Part shown: piece after piece, positions 54,401 through 64,000 of the stretch
How positions within the stretch are numbered: position 1 is the first letter of the stretch
Layout of the letters: each line of letters opens with the position of its first letter
Source: Ascaris suum
Lineage: Eukaryota > Nematoda > Chromadorea > Rhabditida > Ascarididae
Assembly: GCA_013433145.1 (NCBI GenBank)
Contig: CM024170.1
Location: 5,750,366-5,814,365, forward strand
Reading direction: 5' to 3'
DNA: 64,000 bases
Position numbers and translations under genes: made by a program
Notes under the pieces: model-generated
What the model saw: the letters and a program-made list of their open reading frames with translations, nothing else
What the model was told of the DNA's origin: nothing
Databases searched by the model: none

Positions 54401-57205
54401 AAGAATTATCTCGCTTTGACGCATGCTTTCATAACTGGTAATTCCATCTTATTACTGTTTTTATAATCTGTCGAAACTGTTATCAAACTATTTTATCAGA
54501 AATTCTTTGCAAATATGCATTCATATTCTTGCTTGTTCTTAGGTGAACTGCCGTTTGTTTGATAGGAAATAAGACGCACAATTCGCTTCTATGGTTGGCA
54601 GTATTTTTCGACTTTCTTCAATTTCAGGTGATTGCTTTTTTTCGAGAGTATTAGTTTTTTGCCTGGAAACTAGTTTAAAAATCCTACGACTTATGGCAAA
54701 AGGGGTAAGAGATGGTTGAATGAAAGTTAAGGCGGATTGCTTCTGAAATACAGGTAGCTGCTTCCCTCAATATGAAAGTTTTGGTTTGACGTTTTTCAGA
54801 AAGGTGTAAAATATATTCAGGAGAAATAATGCAGAGCATTTTTATGTTCATTTTATTTGTATGTGATGCAGCTACGAGTGAGTGTTTGTTTACCACGTGA
54901 CCACGAGCAAACTTCGTACGAATTAAAATTTTTCGCGTTTCAGCAGATTACCGCGATGGGATACTTATAGTTTGGAATTTATGAAAACAGGTCACCTGTT
55001 TAAGCTCCTTGATGGGGGAATATTACTGAGCTATCAGAGGAAAGAAGAAGAGGAATAGCCCATTCCCCACCCTTCTTACCTCATCAAGTTTATTCGAGGT
55101 AACGCGATGAGTTAATGTGAGAGGCAGCAGCTCTTGCACAATTAGTCGTCACGAGAGTGTTACATAAGTAAAAGTAAACATTTACGCGTCCACTGTATCG
55201 AATTTCTACCAGTAATATGTTCTTGCGGCACCGTAATGTAAAATATATTTTAGGTCTTTTGAACCAAGAGACGCATCAACAGTTGGCCGAGCGCAAAGGA
55301 TTACACGTTGTTGAGATGTCACCTCATCGCCATTATCTACCGCAGATTGTCGCATCACCAATTGTTGCCGATCTTAAAACTGACGATGAAGTTCTGCCTG
55401 TAGAGGTAGATGGAAACTGGACGGCGTTTTGCTGATCTCAGCATTCTAGATTGGCTGAATTGTAGTCAGTCTGCAGTTTTACTTTAGCATTGGCTAAGCC
55501 TCACTTAGGGCCTCATATTCAGCGTCGTACTGCATAAAGCTGCAGTCGTCAAATTGAACAGCTGAGGTAGTGAAATGACTTTCTGCTCACCTTACCCTAG
55601 TGATTGCTCACAATTCGATTGGCGAAGGTGACTGGGGTATTCAGAGTTTGATAAAGATATCTTGCTTCAGCAGCATATTGATAACTTCATTCAGTAGGAA
55701 GATTATGGCTCGTACCAATACGCACCTTCGAAGGAAGATGATTGTTGTTTGTGGCTGTCTGTGAGTGAGAATGTTCCTTGTTAAACTTCGTTGCTTCATG
55801 AAATTACACATCGTTGTGATCCGTGAAACTAACGGCGTTTTTCCCGTTTGATCAGACAGCATTGTTATTTCGCATCGGGGAATCTTGTTGTGCAGAGCTG
55901 ATCGAGTGCAAGTTCAGCATAGTTCTTTTGGTTGGGGATTTGCATGTTCTTTAGATTTGTGGAAGGATATGCTACGTTGCGCTACTTTGCGTTCTGTCTT
56001 TATTTCTCCATATTTGGGCATGGACTTTTGCAGTTGTCCAAGGCGCATGTTATTCCAACCGGCCATTTAGACCACTTTTCCGCAATTTTATAAATTGAGG
56101 TCCTGGTGTTTTTTAAAGTATAATGATCGGCTTTTTAATAATGAGCTGCATTTTTTCGATAATTTCAGCGTTTGAAATTGGACGATTTTTACGGAGAAGG
56201 ACGTTATGCATTGCGGAAGAGGAAATCACTGCCGTTCTGGGTAAACACACCCGGTCATAAGGAAGCACAATGGCGGAAACATCCATTCAGGAATCAGGAG
56301 CATGTAACTCTGTTCCCAGCTGTTCTGCTTTTTTGGGGGGAATGGAAATGTTATTTTCGAAAAAAGGGAACATTTCCATAGTTAGGTGGCATGGTTGTTG
56401 CGCTTCGTGCAGAGTTCGCCGCATTTCAAGGGAAAACCGCCAGGGTGCGATAGGAGTGTCGGCAGCTGTGGAGCTTTCATTGTAGAGCTGTTATCGCTGA
56501 GACAAATTTGCACTGCCTAATCGAGAAATCTTTGTATTAGATGTGATACACTAAGGCAGTATTTTGTGCTCGAGTTCAGGTGTTGGTTTTTGAGCGACTC
56601 TACTGTGAGTCGGTCTTTCCTCCCTCTATAACCTTATTAGCTACCTTTTAAAATGTAGGTTTCATTATGGTTGCACATACTTTGACATAGCGAGTATTTA
56701 AGCTCGATTCTGAAACCTTTCCCAATATTATGCAAACTATTTCTTTTCATGAAAAGACCAGTATCGTATATTATAGTTAATTGCTGAACTCCATTATTGA
56801 TGTGTGCTGGAATTATCTGTTATCAGTACCAATTTTTGCGATAAGTTCGCAATATGAACTAACATTCTCTCACTTTTATAAAAGCGGTATTTATTATCAG
56901 ATGGGATAGGGTATCGTACAACTTCGCTTAGGCGTTCGTTTAGCAGGAAAATTGCAATTTCGCATTGCATTGGAGCTTACAAACAGTTTTTATGTGGTTG
57001 AAAGTTGTGGATGTTATGTCGGATTACGGCACGGGTGGTGTTGCAGGCGATGGTGCGGTTGTTGGCTGATGGTGTAGTCGATCGGTGGACACGTGACAAG
57101 AGGCGTGCATGGGGGGAAGCAAGGAATGAGGCAGTGATGAACGGTTTATTGCCCTTACCGAAAGGAATCGGACTTTCGGATGTTGTTCCCAAGCCAGAGA
57201 AGTAA
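51282..57205 (+). CDS. MRPS5: Mitochondrial small ribosomal subunit protein uS5m (MRPS5), 5' end missing
   Basis: Gene-level span of eight exons (1,304 nt, 433 residues plus a split codon). The order matches human MRPS5: ELWK segment, Lys/Arg-rich stretch, PGLN-like segment (AGLNAPL), GPPPPVGE...DDFQTYCLE, the double-stranded-RNA-binding S5 domain with the GNGRGLAGYAVGKA loop, then the C-terminal S5 fold with IGIKDLYAKVEGS and QETHQQLAERKGLHVVE. The protein acts in the decoding region of the mitoribosome small subunit. Beyond the human C-terminus it has an extension of roughly 80 residues rich in Arg and Trp, ending at TAA 57203-57205. The first exon (start codon, targeting peptide) was not identified; the first listed exon begins in mid-codon. 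Confidence 0.93.
52343..52487 (+). CDS. MRPS5: MRPS5 exon
   Basis: Encodes GPLKVQFAGLNAPLEIKKDP, then QSEEEQKEAHDKIRKILEEK. Matches human YGFLWPGLNVPL and SKEEQEKVEADMIQQREE. Acceptor AATTGTACAG. The donor AGCGC/GTTTGT is weak but is the one that keeps phase. Confidence 0.85.
52956..53094 (+). CDS. MRPS5: MRPS5 exon
   Basis: Encodes SKRRFREKLHPLERGFSGTQ, then LGPPPPVGEVNFDDFQTYCL. Matches human [34 protein letters not shown]. Acceptor TCATTTCAG, donor CTCGAG/GTTATT. Confidence 0.9.
53348..53719 (+). CDS. MRPS5: MRPS5 exon: S5 RNA-binding domain
   Basis: 124 codons containing the whole N-terminal S5 domain: VKRTSNMTRVFGRVHTMSAL, VTGNGRGLAGYAVGKA (glycine loop) and QRRPAGFGLICHPRLMKICE. Matches human VRNVFTMTAKEGRK, VGNGKGAAGFSIGKA and KGYGLRCHRAIITIC. 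Acceptor TCATTAAG, donor GCGAG/GTAATT. Confidence 0.96.
54239..54310. repeat. 17-bp direct repeat in an MRPS5 intron
   Basis: AAACATCGTAACATTCA occurs at 54239-54255 and again at 54294-54310, just upstream of the exon starting 54356. ATTCAGTAC also recurs between and after the copies, suggesting a partly degraded local duplication. Confidence 0.85.
54356..54437 (+). CDS. MRPS5: MRPS5 exon: IGIKDLYAKVEGS
   Basis: Encodes VIGIKDLYAKVEGSTKNYLA, LTHAFIT. Matches human [25 protein letters not shown]. Acceptor CGTTTGAAG, donor AACTG/GTAATT. Confidence 0.95.
55254..55405 (+). CDS. MRPS5: MRPS5 exon: QETHQQLAERKGLHVVE
   Basis: Encodes LLNQETHQQLAERKGLHVVE, then HYLPQIVASPIVADLKTDDE. Matches human SRQETHQQLADKKGLHVVE and [21 protein letters not shown]. 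Acceptor TATTTTAG, donor GTAGAG/GTAGAT. Confidence 0.95.
56169..56303 (+). CDS. MRPS5: MRPS5 exon: start of C-terminal extension
   Basis: 45 codons: RLKLDDFYGEGRYALRKRKS, LPFWVNTPGHKEAQWRKH, PFRNQEH. LKLDDF matches human VKLDWED; the rest goes beyond the human protein. Acceptor ATAATTTCAG, donor GAGCAT/GTAACT. Confidence 0.8.
57047..57205 (+). CDS. MRPS5: MRPS5 last exon
   Basis: 53 codons including stop TAA: AMVRLLADGVVDRWTRDKRR, NEAVMNGLLPLPKGIGLSDV, VPKPEK. Acceptor GGTGTTGCAG, phase 0, consistent with the preceding donor. No human counterpart; assigned by phase, spacing and basic composition. Confidence 0.75.
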   Translation, partial: AMVRLLADGVVDRWTRDKRRAWGEARNEAVMNGLLPLPKGIGLSDVVPKPEK

Positions 57206-58471
57206 AAATGGCGCATATGGATGTTGTCCAGCTTGTCGATTTCCTTGAACTTTTTCTATTGTTACTACAGTTGGTGAAGAAAATTGTATGCATTGTATAC
57301 ATTGGAAGATTTTATATGCGAAAAGTTCGTCGATTGGAATTTCCAGAACCGTTTACTTTTACGGGACGGTCTGTGAAGCTTGGTGCCGCAACACTGTAGT
57401 CGAAATGACAGCTCGTTGTTGCCGTTCGTAATAATTGAAAGTGATGTCGCAGTATGCTGCGAGTGTAAATCTCGAAAACTAGCCATAGTGCCGATCCGTT
57501 GAGTTTATAACTACTGAAACACATCGATTTTTGCATGAATAATTGGTGGCCATTTCTGGATATAGATGTGTTAAAATATGCAAATTTCCTTAAAGTGTTT
57601 TGCATCGTTTTTATACCTATAATTATCTGATTGTAATAATATTTAGAGCACAGATTATTAATGAATGGTTTTGTTGTGTATAAAGCGAGTCCAGTTCTAT
57701 TTGACGTCTTGTTTGAAAATCTCTCATCGCTTCAAAGTAAACATTAAGAAGCAAAGGTATTTTTAATTTCTCTTATTTTGTTTTATAATATTTTTGATGC
57801 TGTAGTCAATTTTTCTTTGTTTCCTTCGTGCCTCACTATGAGAATGTCTTTGGACCGGCTTGCAACCTCTTGTACAAGGACCTTTTAAAAATAGGTTTTT
57901 CATAGATAGCACAAAGCGCGTTTGGCTTCAGCATCTCTCATACGCTTTCTATGTAAAAAGCACATTTCCAACTCTGAGTTATTTAGCACATTTTTATTTA
58001 CTTTGAAGCAGAAGCCGTCCATTTTGCGATATTACTGGTTTGCTTGTATTTGCTGCTAGTTCACCGTGATTTATGGAGATTGGGTATGGAATGAGGGATT
58101 GCAATATAGTGTTATATGGAACGATGTTAATTCGTAGTAAACCGTATGGACAGTACTCTTACTGATAGGGCTGAAGTCTCTGAGAAGACAACGCGCAGTT
58201 GATCGCTCGGTGAGGAGAAGAAAGATCGAGTGACTGTAAAGCATTATCATGCTGGATTGTGCTTGGCGTTGACTTTGCGTTTATTGTTGGACGACTGAGA
58301 GATTGTCGGCAAGCATGCTGTTTGGATTTGGAATGACACTTTCTGTTGTTTGTAATGAGTGCGACAGAGGGGTCACAGATTTTATGAGGTTGCTGGTTGC
58401 AAGGTGTTATATCATGAAGCAGATGCATACCCACTTGCATCGTAAAGGAGTAGGAGATACAGTGAGTACGT
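57206..58471. other. 3' flank of MRPS5, no gene seen
   Basis: T-rich non-coding sequence. No AATAAA was noticed close after the MRPS5 stop, so the poly(A) site is not assigned. Confidence 0.5.
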
Positions 58472-58544
58472 GGCCCTGTGGCGCAATGGATAACGCGTCG
58501 GTCTACGGAACCGAAGATTGTAGGTTCGAATCCTGCCAGGGTCG
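58472..58544 (+). tRNA. tRNA-Arg (anticodon ACG), intronless
   Basis: 73-nt cloverleaf. The acceptor stem GGCCCTG (58472-58478) pairs with CAGGGTC (58537-58543) with one G-U pair, then discriminator G. Anticodon stem TCGGT/ACCGA encloses loop CTACGGA, anticodon ACG at 58505-58507 (A34 is normally changed to inosine and reads CGU/CGC/CGA). T arm GTAGG-TTCGAAT-CCTGC. Internal A box (TGGCGCAATGG) and B box (GGTTCGAATCC) are intact, and a T4 run about 20 nt downstream could end Pol III transcription. No CCA is encoded, as expected for a nuclear gene. Confidence 0.97.
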
Positions 58545-61500
58545 CAAAACTTATTAGTTTGCTGTCCTTTTCAACTAGTACGTGTGAACAAGATGTGATG
58601 TTGCGATGAGGGGTTTTGAACATGATGGACAGTATCAATGGGAACAGAAGGCAGTGGGCGAGTGGCTATGAGCATTAAAATGGAAGCTTCCCTCTTCCAG
58701 GCCATACTCGCAGGTCGCAACATTACAATAAAGGTGACCGTCAACCCATGTCTAGATTCCAAGCGATACTGCGGAAGCAGTATGACTAGTTCTAAAAACT
58801 TCCGTCATGAGTGAACGAATTTGAGCAAATTTTCTCTTAAAATAACTTGCATATCCGAACCGGATCAGAAGCCCCCTTCCGTGGGAATACACGTACAGGG
58901 AATCCTACAACTGGGGCGAGGAGAGATCTTTCAACTGGAAGACCACAAAAAATCTTTTCTTTCCGGTAGGGCAGGAAAGGGAGGAGCCATGACCTGACGC
59001 CCGACACAATTATTTGCAATTCGGAAACACGTTGTGATTAGCACACTGGTGTAGCTTCATTCCTTCCAAGAAAATCTAAAACAGATTGCAAGAAGTTAAA
59101 TAACGACAAGAAATTAAATAATTAAATAACAGCTAAATTCAAGTAACGACAAACTAAAAGAAAGAAGTGCTCAAAATTTAGAAACTGGTGAAGACTGAAA
59201 CAATACTGCATTCCCTAAAAACTCTTTACATCCGGTCCCTCAACATTTTTACGCCGACATTGACGTCATCAGAAATATTCGAAAATATCCCACCCAAATC
59301 GTTTTTTGCAATCGTTTTAATGAGCCCTACACTATAAACCATTAAAACCCAACTTAAAATATCCCATTCGCGGTCGTTGTAATAGCATCAAATTCAGTTG
59401 TATATTGCCGTTTATTACGAAATCGTGAAACATTTCATCGACTCCTCAAAGGACGATGTTCACATTGGCTCCCCTTGAGAAAGAAGTATTCACAATCTTC
59501 ACTTGATTTAGGATAATTGTGTAATCGAACTGGCGGCATATTTAACAACTTTCATTTCGAAATTGTTCTATTATAAATTCCCCTAACACAAAGATTCGCT
59601 CGTTCAATTGTTATGAGTCATCTCGATTCCTTTGATGTCCTGTGTTGAAGTGAGTTGTCATTTGCTTCTATGATTTCCCGCCGCGTAAACACTCTCGTCA
59701 TCTTGCAGCTTATGTTGTTAGCTATTCTCGGGACGTTGGTTAACAAAACTTGTAGGTGCTATACTGTTTACTTCGTTCTTTTGCTTTTGCTCTTTTGCAC
59801 TTTTATTTTTCGCTTTTGAACGAAGAATTTTGTACTGTTACGAGCACTACTACTGCAACGACTACTACTGCTATTTAAGTGCGTTGTCTTTCATTTTCCA
59901 GCAAAAAGATTCTTTTCATATGCTGATAATAATTGGAGTTCGTTGGTGATTCTCGTTTTATTTCATAACTTTTTGGACCTCTATACGAAAAGGTGGAGAT
60001 GATTTCAACCTCCCGATCTAGCCTCCTCCTTTCGGGCATTCGCACACGAGTAATCATAAGTACGAAAGATGAGGCATTTCATACCGCATATATAGATAAG
60101 TGTTATTGCCTGCATGTGCGTAACATGGAGAATCATAAAGAATACAGTTGAAATGAATAGAATTAAAAGAAATTAGATCGAATCACACAGTTGGATTGTT
60201 GGAACTGCAGGAACTGTGGACCGATTCGATGTGCTGTTTTTATTGTCGATAGCGTTACAACAAAACGAAACGAATAAACCGGTCGCCGTTCGCTTCTTTG
60301 TCACAACAACTGCTTCATGCACATGAAACGTCTTCCAAATGTCACCTTCTCAGCAGTCAGCATATCAGTGTGCTCGCTTCCGTCAGCAATTTTTGTACCT
60401 CCAGTGTGTCCTAATTGCTTTTAATCCGATCTACATTTGAACATACTGCATATATGCCAACTTTTTGCTAAATTTTACATCTCACTGTTTTTTCTTCATT
60501 AACAAAAATTTATAGCCCACTAATTGGAAGTGTTGAAGACCAACTTTCACATTGTAACCTCGTTGATATAATTGATACAATTGATATCATTCTAGTCAAA
60601 CGCGAAGATGACCTATGACGACGCTTCCCTAGATAGAAAAGATAACGGGAGTTTTATGTTTTTAGAGGATTCGTTTTCAAAATTCAAGGTTTCGATGCCT
60701 TCCTATGCTTGTTCATCTCTGCAGCTGCGCCTTGTCTTATGAAGATCTCTAAGTTTGCAGCTGCATTTTCAGCCTTTCTACTTAAGAGGGGATGGGTTGG
60801 AGTGGTTTTATATATTTCGCTCGAATCGGTGACACTCATGTTTCTGATCTAGTACTCCAAGTACATTTATTGAAATTATTTAACGCCAACTGCATTGCTA
60901 TGCAGTAAGCATTTTCCCACATCCATATTTTCTAGCCTTCACGATTTTCTTCTTAAGCCTCCACGGTTGTCCTTTATTCTAATAGTTTTCTTGCATCCAC
61001 ATATGTGGATTTTAAGGTCTACAGGTACATGTGGAGGTGAAGTTTTGTGCGCGATGTTGGCGATAAGAGTGCCACCTTATGGAGCCGAATGGCAATTTCG
61101 CCATAAGAAGGCCATTTTAAGCAGCAATGCACCTCCTTTTTTATGTTATTTTATTTTGTTCACGTTGCGCACGTTATGCAAATGTTATCCCATTTTGAGA
61201 GGTTGAAATACAGTGAATGATGCAGTGTTCACTATGTCGCTTTGCTGTCGATACCGAAACGACATGATGCAGTGTTTTACTTTCATGCAAACCCTCTTTT
61301 CAACGAACTTAATCAAGTGTCAAAAATGCTTCGCATCGCTGAAAAACCTTCAATACTGCATGACCCAATGTCATCCAAAGACATTTCGTCGAAATAGGTG
61401 CTGATATTCTTGCGTACTTATAATCGCGGGCACAGGAGGGGGAGGGGAGGGGGGATAGGTTGAGAAATTGGGAGTAGATGAAAACGAACTTTAAACAAAT

Positions 61501-61740
61501 TCTGTCTTGAAGTTGAAACGCTAAATAAAACGATCAAGAATTGTCTTTCCACCGAAACCACACCGCTCTGTTGTAGATTTACACATTGCGGCGTGAAAGT
61601 GAAATGTTGTCGAAAATGTTCATCATTTTGTCGTCAACATTACATTCAAATGAAGTGGTCGAATATGTTCGACTGACGGAATCATGAGCCGTAAATCAAT
61701 TTTGAATGAAAATTATCAAATTTCAATTTAAATCAAGACT
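58545..61740. other. No gene recognised
   Basis: Open frames up to about 100 codons (for example 60895-61206) without domains. The plus strand turns A-rich at about 59.0-59.3 kb, then T-rich again. A G-rich tract (61438-61454, runs of 5, 4 and 6 G) is quadruplex-prone. Confidence 0.5.
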
Positions 61741-61741
61741 C

Positions 61742-62547
61742 AGTTTTTTTGCTCGAACCTCTCTCCAACATTGCGGAGGCAGAGCTGCGAGGAATTAGGA
61801 ACATTTTTAGTTCAGGTCGACCTGATTTGTTGCTGAATTTAGCAAACCTCTTATTTCCCAATCTAAGAAACGATGACGTGTTCTTAGAGATGTGTTTGAT
61901 GGTAGTTGACATTGAAGTTGTTGTTTTTGAAGGCTGATACAGGCACTAGTAACGGAACTCCAGGCAGTTCTCAATTACGGGAACTCCGAGTTAGCCGTGA
62001 AATCCGATGGACTGCAATTTAAATTGAAAAGCCATTTCAGCAATTCTTATCCATTGCAATTGCAATTCTGAAGCATCCAAAAATCCCAGTTCTCAAAGGT
62101 TTTGAAGAACTCATTTTAAATTCACAGAATATGATTGACAAGACTCGCCGCAATGCCTTTGACTCACCCTACTTAATAATTTTGAATCATCAACGATTCA
62201 TCGAATGAATCAGTTGATGGACGAAAAACGCACCAATGCAGTGGTCGTTTTAAAGCAGGTCTCTGCGTCCAGAAGAATATGATTACGGTGCCTTACTTGA
62301 GACCGTAATGGGGCCGATTTGTAAAACTTTGGCCGATAATGCCGCAGAACTTTTCAAATTAAATTCCGCTTGCTTAAACGATCTAGATTCTCGGAAAAAA
62401 AGAACTCATTTTTTTCAAAATGGTAAGGATTTTCGGGGAAAAAACGAACTGATAAGATCCAATGGTTTAATTTTCCCAAATGTAGCAGTATTGTTCGGGA
62501 ATGCATTTAGGATTTTCCGTTTTGCAAGCTCGCATTTCTCTACTTAA
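61742..62547 (+). pseudogene. Possible decayed COG6-like gene (frame-broken)
   Basis: Protein-like frames follow each other in changing phases without clear introns: LSNIAEAELRGIRNIF with LLLNLANLLFPNL (to about 61937), LVTELQAVLNYGNSELAVKS (61941-62071), LKHPKIPVLKGFEELILNSQ (about 62022-62208), MNQLMDEKRTNAVVVLKQ (from 62203), then EEYDYGALLETVMGPICKTL and ADNAAELFKLN (62262-62547). The order and spacing faintly resemble the C-terminal half of COG6, a Golgi tethering subunit (LLYKISNLLKF, then LNQTLMLLREVL, then VLDPLLQMCTVSASNL). The family match is weak; a real gene with several tiny introns is the alternative. Confidence 0.3.
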
Positions 62548-64000
62548 TTCCGCATAGGTAGAACGCAGACTGATGAAATGTCTACTGCTTCCCAACTTTC
62601 GCGTATTTTTCTTTAAAAGGCATACATAATCAGAAAACGTTGCGAGCAAATGTTTGCTTATAATTTACGAATTTATACATTTCGATGTCTGGTTCTCTAC
62701 GATCCCGATGCTTCGTTGTGCATGAAAACGAGGCTTCACCCCATTCTCTGCCCATCATCCTTCCGTATTCTTTTATCCTTATGAACGCAAAGAGTATGGT
62801 GGATAGCCTTGTGTAGAATTTTGCTCACACCAAAAAGGAGGGCGAGAGAATTATGAGACTTCTTGAACCTCAATGAGAAGAAAGGCCTTTAAAATTAGCA
62901 GAAATCATCAAAAACCACCTTCTAAAGAAGACGAACATGCTAGCAGTAAGATAAAATGAGCATATTGAATAACGCCAAAGCAACCCATGCCTTCTTTCAT
63001 GCTGACAAAATGTATATTGAAATGCAGCCTTTCTCTGTACTTGCTAAGGAAGTGGGCACACATTCAACTACAGCGAATTGTTTCTTTGCATGAAAACTTC
63101 ATTATCCCATAGTTTTATGGTCATTATTTGCAATTTTTTTTTGCCGAATTCCCTCAGTCTGTAATATACACTTGGTTGTCGCATGACTGAGTAAAGATAG
63201 CTGGCAGTACAACTTTGGGAAGAAAATTTTTGCAGACGTGTAGTCTGTCTGTTTTTCTGGTCTCTTCAATTCACGGGCAAAAGAAGCTAAGAACGGAACT
63301 TGACGGTTTAGTATAATCCACAATAGAGTTGCACTGAGCAGAAATTCTAATGCTTTTTTGGAATTCCGGCCGCGGCATAAATTTCACCAAAAAGCGGAAC
63401 ATCGTTAAGCAGAAATGGCACTGTAACAAGTGAATGCGAACATTGTTGACCAAGTTACTTTGTTGTTTCACGTCAGTGGGCAACGTTTCTACGATTTTGC
63501 GTGCGTATTGCTCGGGAAAAACCAAGACTTCTCCAAGATTATCAAGGAATCGTTTCAGACATTAGCTTTTTCAAATCTGAATATTGGAGTGATGTTTTGC
63601 TTACTTACTAGAAGACGCATAATTGTTATTGCAAGCCAACTGTTGCTTCATCACCACATAAATGTTAGGAAAACGCGTTTTAAACAGTTCATACCCTGCA
63701 GCTGTAAATGCAATGCACATTTCATGTGTGCTGATTTGAGCCGAAAACACTTAATTTTTAGATTTGCATATCAACAAATGCCCTAGCCGGATACGTTTTT
63801 TTATTCATAGTGATGGCAATACTCTGAAGTAGACTAGCGAGAACCGCCACTAGTATTTCGTTGTCGAACTGAGACGTATGGCACTAAAAGTTTGATCCGT
63901 TTGGCGACTGTTGTTGAGGATTCCTAGGTCACTTCCAATGCGCACCGCTATCACTATTAACTAGTCAGTTGTCTGCAAAACATAAGACAGCGATTTTTCC
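62548..64000. other. No gene recognised
   Basis: A 118-codon plus-strand frame at 63430-63786 (VDQVTLLFHVSGQRFYDFAC) has no recognisable domain and no splice support. The rest is non-coding as far as I can see. Confidence 0.45.

Noticed and set aside
58159..58638. 159-codon minus-strand open frame containing GFEPTIFGSVDRRVIHC
   Set aside because: The recognisable part is the antisense of the tRNA-Arg gene; such peptides are a common annotation artefact.

Overview
This is a eukaryotic (metazoan) window. Protein genes are split by GT-AG introns of about 40 bp to over 2 kb, there are long (TA)n microsatellites, and the one clear RNA gene is a nuclear-type tRNA. I rebuilt three multi-exon genes by joining exons whose reading phases agree and whose products match known families: a KMT2C/KMT2D-type histone methyltransferase (minus strand, positions 1 to about 22.7 kb, incomplete at both ends), SEL1L (plus strand, 34.96-46.30 kb, apparently complete) and mitochondrial ribosomal protein uS5m/MRPS5 (plus strand, 51.28-57.21 kb, first exon not found). 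A tRNA-Arg(ACG) follows at 58.47 kb. The gene content, the compact KMT2 protein and a possible trans-splice-like acceptor directly before the SEL1L start codon would fit an invertebrate, perhaps a nematode, but nothing here fixes the taxon.

Layout. 1-22.66 kb: 23 well-supported minus-strand exons plus a doubtful one encode, from N to C, the end of PHD3, a Gly/Arg-rich linker, PHD4-PHD5-PHD6 with the last finger of that cluster, the conserved GVGGFFVK and PPIIQ-ESFFG segments, an acidic segment, an HMG box, a charged helical region, a proline-rich region, a KRRR-type basic patch and an LXXLL motif. The FYRN/FYRC/SET end would lie beyond position 1. 22.7-34.9 kb: a gene-poor interval between divergently transcribed genes, with a 110-bp (TA)n tract, a coding-like but frame-broken stretch near 24.8-25.5 kb, G-rich tracts and several unassigned open frames. 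34.96-46.30 kb: SEL1L in 15 exons with a signal peptide, tandem Sel1-like repeats and a C-terminal membrane helix. 46.3-51.28 kb: no gene recognised. 51.28-57.21 kb: MRPS5. 57.2-64.0 kb: tRNA-Arg, then mostly non-coding sequence with a frame-broken, protein-like stretch at 61.74-62.55 kb that may be a decayed COG6-like gene.

The genes do not form a pathway. KMT2C/D would monomethylate histone H3K4 at enhancers within the COMPASS-like complex. SEL1L is the ER-membrane adaptor of the HRD1 ubiquitin ligase in ERAD. uS5m belongs to the small subunit of the mitochondrial ribosome. SEL1L and MRPS5 are in tandem on the plus strand; KMT2 is divergent from them. I found no convincing novel multi-gene system. 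The items most worth checking are a 15-bp hairpin with an extra direct copy inside a KMT2 intron, a near-perfect 43-bp hairpin at 17.8 kb, overlapping mutually exclusive stems at 25.7 kb, and the two frame-broken coding relics.
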